Source of the DNA: Nitzschia sp. pyKryTriq1
Lineage: Eukaryota > Bacillariophyta > Bacillariophyceae > Bacillariales > Bacillariaceae
Reading direction: 5' to 3'
DNA: 64,000 nt
NCBI GenBank assembly: GCA_956465555.1
Contig: OY101118.1
Coordinates: 2,563,751-2,627,750, forward strand
Part shown: positions 27,503 to 35,222 of the stretch, piece by piece
Layout: the number at the start of each line of letters is the position of its first letter
How positions within the stretch are numbered: the stretch's first letter is position 1
The notes under the pieces: generated by a model
Told to the model about the DNA's origin: nothing
Database searches by the model: none
Seen by the model: the letters and a program-made list of their open reading frames with translations, nothing else
Program-made: the position numbers and the translations under genes

Positions 27503-29479
27503 ATGACGAAACTTTTGGAGGAGCATCACAAGTCACACGCCTTTCATGCAAGTGTTATCAACCGGTGCCTTGATGGTTTGTTCGACAGTGGCGAGTTGGA
27601 AGAGACTATGGCGGAGGAAACCGGCCGCAGGAAGACCGCGCCGAAGAAGGCCAGTCGTCACCACAATAGCGGTCCCTACAACCGAAGCGGTTCCATGGAA
27701 ATGAGCATGTATCTGGACGCTGAATTTAAGCAAGAAAGCCAGCCCAAGACAACACGAAGGGAGGGTGGCGTTCTTGAACAGCTCCTCTTTACGCGGATAG
27801 AGAGCGGTCCTCTGACGGAGGAAGAGCCGATACTAGCTTTAAACAAAGGACTTCCACTTCTCACTGAAGTGAAGTCGTTTCGTCCTTTACCATCATCGTC
27901 AAAGAACAAAACAGGAATATCACTTCCAGCTCTGGAAGAAAAATCATCTCATAGACCTTCAGCAAGAACCAAGGCGGCTCGATCTTCGTCAAATAATAAC
28001 AATGGCGCTGTTTCAATTAGTGCGAAGAACTTATCTCGGTCTGAGCATTCAGCAAGAAAAAGTGTCGATGCCAGTTCTTCCACCAACGAATACGAAGGCA
28101 GGTACTCGTCTCATGACAAGTCACCAAAGCGCCATGAAAGAAACTACGAGACAGCCAGAAGAGCTTATTCAAATTCACCAAAGCAAAATCATACCAAGAG
28201 CTCGGCGGCGAGCAAACAAGCTCCACCATTGCCAATCATACCAAACCCCGAATCGAAGTCGCCAATGAGTATATCCAGGAAAAGTGCCGCAGGAGCAAAT
28301 CTTTTTACACGTACCAGGGGGTCAGCAACAAAGCTTACCACGGGCGGGGTGGACGCTCTTTTGGATCCAGAACATTCGCTCAATACCCCATCTTTGCACT
28401 TGGAAGGGAGAGGCCACAATCTTTTGGGGTCTTCTAACAAAAAATTATCTTCCAGTTCACACGAAAAAACGGTTTTGAGGTCTCGAATACCCCTACGTTC
28501 TGCCCCAGCTCCTCGATCTCCGCGGAGCGGAAAATATCCGAAGGCGGCCGCCGTACCCTCGTCGTCTCCTTCTGCAAATCCTCCAGAGCATTCTTTGGAC
28601 CAGACACGTAAATCAAAAGATTCCACCTCACAGGAAAGGACAACCAGGACACACTCCACTTCCAAAAGTTCCACATCTCAAAGTCGAGGAACGGGCTCAA
28701 GAAGGTGCTCGTCCAAGAACAACCGTACCGATGATACAGCCAATGAGGACTCCGCTAGACCGGACGATAAATCCAAAGGCGCACGCGATGTGAGGAGTAC
28801 CAACCACAGTGAAGGTGAAGGATCTCGTAGTCAATCTGCTTCGGAGAGGAAGACTAGGATACACTCCACTTCCAATAGTTCCAGATCTGAAAGTCGAGGA
28901 ACGGACTCAAGAAGGTGCTCGTCCAAGAACCGTACCGATACAGCCAATGAGGACTCCACTAGTAGACCAGACAGTAAATCCAGAGGCGCAAACGATGGGA
29001 GTACCAACGGCAGTGAAGACAAACGGTCTCGTAGTCAATCTGCATCGCGGAAAAGAAGAACGAAAACTCACGAAAATACTAAACGATCTCGAAGTCACTC
29101 TGCATCACGGAAAAGAAGAACCGGCCAGCAAAACGGATCAAGCAGCAGAACCTTGGAGAGCAAAGAAGAAAAGAATCCAACGCGTTCTTCGAGTCAATCC
29201 TCAACAAGTCAGAGAAATGGGTCTGCTAGGCGGGGCGACAGGATGAGTGCTTCCTCTACTTCTTCTTCCAGAAGAAAGGAAGAGACTTCCAACTGTCTCA
29301 AGCAGCGAGAAGGCAATACTATCCATGACGCGTCGTCTCCGAATCCATCAACCACACGGAGATCTTCACGAAATCGGCTCTCTGACACACGTCCTCTCTC
29401 GCCAGCGAGAGCTTCAGTTTCAGGGCATGGCCATCGGAGAGACGGATCCTCTAAACAGACAGAAAACGCTAGTAGCTAA
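27503..29479 (+). CDS. Large RS-rich, internally repeated protein, unknown function
   Basis: 658 aa if started at the ATG at 27503 (MTKLLEEHHKSHAFHASVIN); the frame is open back to 27209, but that stretch is a GTAC-type tract and leader. The N-terminal 30 residues look folded (SVINRCLDGLFDSGELEE). The rest is Ser/Arg/Lys/Pro-rich and disordered. Residues about 370-540 hold a tandem duplication of a 70-residue unit (210 bp; unit markers at 28651 and 28861: HSTS.SS.S.SRGT.SRRCSSKN then TANEDS..RPD.KS.GA). It is followed by shorter copies of RSRSQSASRKRRT. RS repeats suggest splicing-factor-like or nuclear-speckle behaviour and phosphorylation by SR-type kinases, but no RNA-binding domain is seen. 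The expansion is recent enough to be visible in DNA. Confidence 0.65.
   Translation: MTKLLEEHHKSHAFHASVINRCLDGLFDSGELEETMAEETGRRKTAPKKASRHHNSGPYNRSGSMEMSMYLDAEFKQESQPKTTRREGGVLEQLLFTRIESGPLTEEEPILALNKGLPLLTEVKSFRPLPSSSKNKTGISLPALEEKSSHRPSARTKAARSSSNNNNGAVSISAKNLSRSEHSARKSVDASSSTNEYEGRYSSHDKSPKRHERNYETARRAYSNSPKQNHTKSSAASKQAPPLPIIPNPESKSPMSISRKSAAGANLFTRTRGSATKLTTGGVDALLDPEHSLNTPSLHLEGRGHNLLGSSNKKLSSSSHEKTVLRSRIPLRSAPAPRSPRSGKYPKAAAVPSSSPSANPPEHSLDQTRKSKDSTSQERTTRTHSTSKSSTSQSRGTGSRRCSSKNNRTDDTANEDSARPDDKSKGARDVRSTNHSEGEGSRSQSASERKTRIHSTSNSSRSESRGTDSRRCSSKNRTDTANEDSTSRPDSKSRGANDGSTNGSEDKRSRSQSASRKRRTKTHENTKRSRSHSASRKRRTGQQNGSSSRTLESKEEKNPTRSSSQSSTSQRNGSARRGDRMSASSTSSSRRKEETSNCLKQREGNTIHDASSPNPSTTRRSSRNRLSDTRPLSPARASVSGHGHRRDGSSKQTENASS
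28640..29060 (+). repeat. Tandem 210-bp coding duplication (two units) inside the RS-rich gene
   Basis: Segments starting near 28640 and 28850 align over about 200 bp, with matching stretches such as acactccact (28651, 28861) and agaaggtgctcgtccaagaac. The offset is 210 bp, which keeps the frame. Confidence 0.8.
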
Positions 29480-30171
29480 ATAAGGCGAAGAAGAAACACG
29501 CTATCTGATCCAGCTCGTCAAGCAATCTGACATTGAAAGAGGCCGGACGACGGCACCGTCGAGCTACAGTAATCTATTGGGATGGACTCATGTACCCCAC
29601 CGTGACACTAGCAGACACCCATTAGCGATACTGCGAGCGTGGCACATTTGCGCCTTCTGTACTTAACATCAAAGGAAAACCCGCCGGGCCTCTGCTGGGA
29701 TCGATATCCCGAACTAAGCAAGCCCCCCAGATAGTAGTGAGATGACAGACGACGCTAAAATGAGCGGTAGTCCAACCAGAGCAGCCTAGGTGCCCGCGAG
29801 CCTCTGCCGGGATTGGAATCCCATGCTGGGCAAGCTCAACGACATCGGAGGTAGTTAACAACAACAACAACAACAGTCGAGCTACAGTAATCTATTGGGA
29901 GTAGTAGAAAAATTTCTCAAGAGTCTGGGCATCCTGGGATAACGAAGACATGGCGTCCTAGGCAAGGATCACGCCTTTAGAAAGTTAGTCTGTGCGAGTA
30001 GTATTCTACCAGCCCCAATATTGCAAGTACCGTACGGATGCGACCCCACTTGAGGTTCTAAAATAAGGGAGGCACCGACGAAGCGAACAACCGAGAAATC
30101 AACGTTATAGTTGAAACTATCATAGGCTTGCAACCCGTGCTGCGATTCTTGTGCTCTAATTTATCTCTATT
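29480..30171. other. Convergent intergenic region carrying a SINE-like insertion candidate
   Basis: About 690 bp between two 3' ends. The central part (29558-29900) is the direct-repeat-flanked element described separately. Nothing else gene-like is seen. Confidence 0.4.
29558..29900 (+). mobile_element. Candidate SINE-like retroposon: 25-bp direct repeats, (AAC)n tail, tRNA-like internal blocks
   Basis: A perfect 25-bp direct repeat (29558-29582 and 29876-29900, starting gtcgagctacag) flanks a 293-bp segment. The segment ends in (AAC)6A at 29857-29875, immediately before the right repeat. Inside are two diverged copies of a block, gcctctgcYgggatYgRWatccc (about 29689-29711 and 29800-29822), whose gggatYgRWatccc core resembles a pol III B box or tRNA T-arm. 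Long target-site duplications plus a simple-repeat 3' tail are typical of LINE-mobilised SINEs. No ORF is credible. Family identity is unknown. Confidence 0.5.
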
Positions 30172-31524
30172 CTATGCTGGTGGTGGATTATTCGATCGAA
30201 GATAAGTTTCTTCTGACTGGTACTGAACCTCCCCATATCCCCTTGACGCCGGCTGCGATCCCATTTGCCCCGAGTAAAAACCATTATCCCTCCCAGTACC
30301 ATAGGTTCCACTATTTGCCAATGTCGCCCATCCGTGATACGCAGCAGAAGTGTCCATGTAATTGTTGACACGAGTACCGGTTACAAAAGCAGAAGGTGGC
30401 TGCATATTGGATGAAAATGATAGCCCATGACTCGCCGTCCCATGACTACTTTGAAGCGATGGTATACCTTCAAAGCGCGGCGGTAACATTCCACCTCCGA
30501 ATTGCTGTTGCTGATAAATAAATGCAGTTGGGGGATTATTGTCAAACACCGCAGAGGCTGTGGGGGACCGAAGGGAGGTCCCTGGCAATTCATATATTTG
30601 GTGGTACGGTACTCCTGCGTTGCTGCTTCCTTGCGGCAGGGGACTCAAAGTATGATGCGAAATTCCATGCGAGTCGGACTGGCTGATATGATGGGATAGG
30701 CCGAAGTGATGTCTCAAGTCCGGAGGATTCAGTGTGCCTTGAAGAGCATTTTCATCTGCTGGATTTGAAGTTGGGTAGGCCTTGTGAGCGTTCGCCTGTG
30801 GGACAATGGCAGCCAGTGTGCTACTTTGGGGGTCCATAGACCCAATAGTTGGAGTCTGTGACTTGCTAAACTGGCTGGGAGAACTGCTATTCATACTTTC
30901 TGTGGTCCTGTGCTGCTGCGACTCCTTCGCGGCAGCCTTGGCCTTCCCTCCCTTCTTCTGTTTACGGTCTTCCTTTTGCTCTACAAGTTTGTCTGCAGCT
31001 TTTCGGATAGCATGACCAACTTTGTCGCGTGCTCGTTCCAAACCAATCTCATACCAACGTCCAGTGTAGAAGTCCTTCTTTACGAAACCTCCATCTGGGC
31101 TATCATGCCGAATTTTCTCGATCAAATCTGCAATGGCTTTAGTCTTCTCAAATTTCGTTTGCGCTTCCACATATAATAAGGCGTTCGCTTCCACAAGTTT
31201 TCTGAAACGAATATTTCCGCCTATCGGCATGTGCATTAGGATGAAGAAAAGTTGTGAGTGACCGTTGGAGGATAATATAGGGCAAACATCGACGAGAACG
31301 ATCCGCTGAACAAGGGCCCATTGCCGATCTTCGGAAGACTTACTATGCAGGTGATTTTGCCTGGCCCAGCTACATACTACATCCATTTCTCCCGGGACGA
31401 AGCTCTCAGGAAGAGGAGTCATGTCATTTGATCTGGTGGAAGTCTTCATTTGTCTATGGATAGAGTCGTCGTCGCAATTTGTGTTTTCCAGCGAGTCAGC
31501 CAGAAGAGACGAGTGCGGTGGCAT
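30172..31524 (-). CDS. DUF6824-domain protein (diatom-type)
   Basis: Two exons, 31524-31344 and 31220-30172, give 409 aa. The 123-nt intron (donor gtaagt, acceptor gatag) keeps the reading frame, so an unspliced ORF also exists. Splicing restores the family sequence HSGNIRFRKLV at the junction, which argues strongly for it. The DUF6824 domain spans about residues 45-130: DVVC..., GNIRFRKLVEANALLYVEA, KAIADLIEKI, GGFVKKD, WYEIGLERARDKVGHAIRK. The family usually starts DVLCGRG; here it reads DVVCSWARQ, so the Gly-Arg-Gly turn is lost. A Lys-rich segment (about 140-160) and a long Ser/Gln/His/Gly-rich disordered tail follow. DUF6824 proteins are expanded in diatoms. The nuclear or DNA-associated role sometimes assumed for them is unproven. 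Confidence 0.82.
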   Translation of the reverse strand: MPPHSSLLADSLENTNCDDDSIHRQMKTSTRSNDMTPLPESFVPGEMDVVCSWARQNHLHSKSSEDRQWALVQRIVLVDVCPILSSNGHSQLFFILMHMPIGGNIRFRKLVEANALLYVEAQTKFEKTKAIADLIEKIRHDSPDGGFVKKDFYTGRWYEIGLERARDKVGHAIRKAADKLVEQKEDRKQKKGGKAKAAAKESQQHRTTESMNSSSPSQFSKSQTPTIGSMDPQSSTLAAIVPQANAHKAYPTSNPADENALQGTLNPPDLRHHFGLSHHISQSDSHGISHHTLSPLPQGSSNAGVPYHQIYELPGTSLRSPTASAVFDNNPPTAFIYQQQQFGGGMLPPRFEGIPSLQSSHGTASHGLSFSSNMQPPSAFVTGTRVNNYMDTSAAYHGWATLANSGTYGTGRDNGFYSGQMGSQPASRGYGEVQYQSEETYLRSNNPPPA

Positions 31525-32900
31525 CAGGATCTAAATTGATTCTTGATTTAAAATATGCTTCCTTCCCCAATGTCAAACAAGAGCTCACACTCTCTATTCC
31601 AAAGTACTTGTGTGTCTGTTGCTATTGTAATGGGATGAAGCAGCGCTCGAGGCGAGGTGATCCGTGATGCTCAAATGGAAATTGACAAGATTGAATGATG
31701 GAAAGAAGATGAGATGTTATTGACAAGATTGAATGATGATGGAAAGAAGATGAGGCAGAATTTTTCTTTTTCTACCATGGGCATATACATAAGTGACGGA
31801 TTGAATACCGGTTGTCCTTTCCTCTAGACCACAGTATTTAGGGAGAGTAGCTGCCTCACGTGTTTTCCAATTCAGACCTTTCTGGCTTTCTTTGTCACAC
31901 CTTCTAAATCTTTTGACTTGTGCATGTGTCAATTATTTAAAAGAGCATCTTTGAAACCACAAACTCTCGCCGCCGTTCAGGGGAAAAGTGGGACCGGCGG
32001 GCATATGAATAAATATGCAGAAGACGCGTAGATAGATAATTATTGATTCATTCGAAGATGATACAGTACAAGCAAGGATAACAAAAAATACTGAACTCAC
32101 GAATTACGGGGTGCCGGCGGGTGCAAACAACAAACAATGCATCTGGTAATGATTTTTTACTCGTACGACGAGATGAGACCATGATAATATCACCAGCACC
32201 AGTGTACTGGTATGCTGGCCCCCAACTTTCTGTGATACAACCAACCTATTCTCTCTCTCTAGAGTAGACTGACAACAGGAGAGGAGGCCTCTCTGGCTAC
32301 TAGTATAGCAGTACTTGCTAGGAGGGATGAAACAGGATGCTTCCACAACTATTATATGATGAAGTAGTAGTCTAGTCTTGCCTCTAAAAGTGATCCAATT
32401 AAAAAACAGTCGTTCAGTGGATACTGTGTGTGCGTACGAGTAGTAATGTACTGCTTGGTAGGCAACTTTTAAAACGTTTCGTCTTGTAGCTCAGAGAAGC
32501 AGCAATAGGTCGGAGGCCGATGGTAAAAAATCGTGGGGTAGTCACAGAAGTATGATAGTAAAGGAGACCTTTCGGGTGACCAACTAAAGCAAGTCCAGGC
32601 AACCTTTCAGGTTCATTAGCAGTGGCCAACGCCAGCCTTTACACAGCTGTTTTCTCAAAGGTAAGAACGTTGTCATCAAATAAAATCGAAGGACCATTTC
32701 CAACCTTGCTCTTCAGGATATGGCAACAGCGGAGTAGCTCCAACAGCGCACGCATTAATTGCACTACGACTGCACAAAGTGTACAGTAGGCACGAAATTC
32801 TGAATCGTAGATCTCTGAGGTTTGAGATGAATCATCCCTGATCCAATCCAGCCCGCCGGATTGCCCAGTCACACTCCTTGCTCGACTCCTCCTCCCCTGT
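31525..32900. other. Intergenic region
   Basis: About 1.4 kb. A 33-36 bp tandem duplication sits at 31681-31713 and 31719-31754 (attgacaagattgaatgatg...). A pyrimidine run ctctctctct lies near 32252-32261. I found no credible gene. Small minus-strand frames at 32414-32872 lack recognisable features. Confidence 0.35.
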
Positions 32901-33095
32901 TCACTTTCCTCCCTGGTCTTTCCGCTCCTGCCGTTTCTGCCGTAGACGCTCCTTGTCGCGCTCTACTCCGGCTCTCATCACCTTCCGCTCCTCTACCTGG
33001 GAAACATGGCTGTAAATGATGGCACCCACAGCGGCCAACGACGTCAGTCCAATCGCAACCGCAGGTCCTCCCCGTGGCAAAATACTCGGTCCCAT
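32901..33095 (-). CDS. PET117: PET117-like cytochrome c oxidase assembly protein
   Basis: 64 aa from an ATG at 33095 (MGPSILPRGGPAVAIGLTSL). The pattern is that of PET117: an N-terminal hydrophobic helix (AVAIGLTSLAAVGAIIYSHV, residues 12-31) followed by a charged helix with the family's 'R.GV.RD.ER...K..ER' spacing (MRAGVERDKERLRQKRQERK). PET117 is a small mitochondrial inner-membrane or matrix-side protein needed for cytochrome c oxidase assembly, linked in yeast and animals to heme A synthase. The frame is open upstream to 33155 only through non-ATG codons. It is divergent from DPH1, about 390 bp away. Confidence 0.75.
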   Translation of the reverse strand: MGPSILPRGGPAVAIGLTSLAAVGAIIYSHVSQVEERKVMRAGVERDKERLRQKRQERKDQGGK

Positions 33096-33486
33096 GATAT
33101 GATTTTTTATTCTTCCTACTAGTAGGATGAGAGTGGACGTGGGGAGATTTGTCACAATATGGTTTGCTGCGGTGTGCCGTAGTGTACACGGTACGTACTG
33201 GTAGGTTTGTCTCTTGTCTCCCTTTCCTTGCTTGCCGGTAGTTGCCGGTCATCCGGGTCTCGGCCATTGTCGATTGTCGCTCTTATTCGCTCGTCGTCTT
33301 CTTGCTGCGACGGAAATCTTGAACGCATTGATTCATGACGAGGACGGATGATGACGGACGCTTTCACGGAGGTCTGACCATGCTTCCCACAAACCACCGC
33401 GCTTTTTTCATCGGCAACCAACACCAACCAACGAAATCCAAAGCTACTAGCTACGAGCTACTACCGGTACTAGCTATGTACCAACA
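33096..33486. promoter_or_regulatory. Bidirectional region between PET117 and DPH1
   Basis: 391 bp with short GTAC/ACCGGTAC motifs at about 33188-33204 and 33462-33478. No gene seen. Confidence 0.35.
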
Positions 33487-34860
33487 ATGAAACTGGCATC
33501 AAGGCGTCAACCACACCAACTTGCTTGTAAGCTGTATGTATCCATTCGTATCCAAATGGAAGAAATCAATATCAGCGCACCCTCAGAAACTGGTGAAACG
33601 TCGCCAAATAATGAAAATGTAGCAGTCATCCTCGAGACACCCAAGGCGAAACCGCGGCGGGTGACCCGTCGACGGAAAGAAAAGGCTCCTCCCGTGGATC
33701 CCGTCCTGTTGGAAAAGACCATGAGAGAGTCCAACCTTCCCAGCGCATACTCGTTTGAAATTGAAAAGTCCGTCCAACGAATCAATAATCTGAATGCTAA
33801 GCACATTGCACTCCAAATGCCAGAAGGCCTGCTGCTGTACGCGACCGTCATTTCGGATGTGATGCAACGTCTGGCTCCAACTTTGGAGCAAGTCTCCATA
33901 TTGGGAGACGTTACTTACGGAGCATGCTGTGTGGACGATCTGGGAGCTCAGGCGTTAGGAGCCGAGCTCCTAGTACATTATGGCCATTCCTGCCTGGTAC
34001 CGATCCAACACACTGTCATCCCCTGTCTCTACGTGTTCGTCGAAATTACCATTGATGTGGCCCACTTGGTGGACTGCCTGGATTTGACTCTGGCGTCCGA
34101 AATCAGTAAACCGCACGTCTACTTGTTGGGAACTATTCAATTTCGTCATGCCTTATCGGAAGCACAAGAACTCTTGTCAGAAAAGGGCTATTCAACTTCG
34201 ATACCACAAGCCAAACCACTTTCTCCCGGGGAAGTGTTAGGATGCACCTCTCCTGTACTTGCAGAAAGTGCCGGAAGTGAAAATGATGACAAAGCGAACG
34301 CGATTGTCCTTTTTGTGGCAGACGGTCGCTTCCACTTGGAATCGACACTGATATCCAACCCTCACATTCGTCTGTTCTACCGTTACGACCCTTACTCGAA
34401 GGCTTTGACAGAAGAATCCTACGATCATGCCAAAATGAAATCCCTTCGACTCAAGGCGATCGAGTCTGCCAAGTCCGCCCAAGTTTTTGGCATCTTGTTG
34501 GGCACCTTGGGTCGACAGGGGAATCCTGGAATCCTGGCACGCATCCGAGAGCAACTTAAAGCTCACGGAAAAAAATCCTTTACCATGTTGGTGTCTGAAA
34601 TCACTCCTGCCAAACTTGCCCTCTTTACAAAGGTCGATGCGTGGATTCAAGTGGCATGCCCGCGTCTCTCGGTAGACTGGGGACACTTTTTGTCAAAACA
34701 ACCGGTCTTAAATCCATACGAACTATTTGTTTGCTTAGAGGAAACTGCTTGGCGAGACAAGTATCCAATGGACTACTACTCACATCAGGGCGGACCCTGG
34801 AGCAACTACCACGAAAGCACCCGCGATCGACAAGTAGCCCCAGAAGCCATTTCGTCGTAG
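33487..34860 (+). CDS. DPH1: Diphthamide synthesis 3-amino-3-carboxypropyl transferase subunit DPH1
   Basis: 457 aa, single exon. It closely follows the eukaryotic DPH1 pattern: ALQMPEGLLLYA; GDVTYGACCVDDLGAQALGA; LVHYGHSCLVPI; PLSPGEVLGCTSP; DGRFHLES; YRYDPYSK; LGTLGRQGNP; SEITPAKLALF; QVACPRLSVDWG; YPMDYYS. The three Cys expected to bind the [4Fe-4S] cluster are in place (C147 or C148, C253, C391). With DPH2 it catalyses the first step of diphthamide formation on translation elongation factor 2, moving the aminocarboxypropyl group of S-adenosylmethionine to a His. I used the first ATG (33487); a second ATG at 33556 (MEEINIS) would remove 23 residues and is also plausible. The Lys/Arg-rich segment at 53-67 precedes the catalytic core. 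Confidence 0.95.
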   Translation: MKLASRRQPHQLACKLYVSIRIQMEEINISAPSETGETSPNNENVAVILETPKAKPRRVTRRRKEKAPPVDPVLLEKTMRESNLPSAYSFEIEKSVQRINNLNAKHIALQMPEGLLLYATVISDVMQRLAPTLEQVSILGDVTYGACCVDDLGAQALGAELLVHYGHSCLVPIQHTVIPCLYVFVEITIDVAHLVDCLDLTLASEISKPHVYLLGTIQFRHALSEAQELLSEKGYSTSIPQAKPLSPGEVLGCTSPVLAESAGSENDDKANAIVLFVADGRFHLESTLISNPHIRLFYRYDPYSKALTEESYDHAKMKSLRLKAIESAKSAQVFGILLGTLGRQGNPGILARIREQLKAHGKKSFTMLVSEITPAKLALFTKVDAWIQVACPRLSVDWGHFLSKQPVLNPYELFVCLEETAWRDKYPMDYYSHQGGPWSNYHESTRDRQVAPEAISS

Positions 34861-35222
34861 AAGAAGTGAAAGGTAAGACAATATTTACTTCGTACCGACG
34901 AACGTCGCTTGCTGCTGGATTGGATGGCATGAATCATCATCATCCAGCACGCCTGCGATCGCGCAGAACTCATTTGATGCCAATAGCTTTTCCATCATTG
35001 GTTTCTTCCATATCTGCGCCAAAGTTACTTCTGATTTTTCACTTTCTCCAAGTGCGATTATGATATCTCACGGACTTGGAACATTCCAATCAGACACATG
35101 TATTCATCCATTCATCTACGAAAGCATTTTTCTTTTGGTCTCTCACGCCTTGCGTTTTGATCATTTGCATTTCTATTTGAAGGTGAATGATATCTACAAG
35201 ACTTGGCCACGATGTTTAGTCC
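34861..35222. other. Convergent 3' region between DPH1 and LRR gene 1
   Basis: 362 bp with no gene. It presumably holds the two facing 3' UTRs. Confidence 0.35.

Noticed and set aside
29680-29840. Two real tRNA genes
   Set aside because: The B-box-like cores lack correct T-loop bases, anticodon arms and acceptor stems; better read as blocks of a short retroposon.
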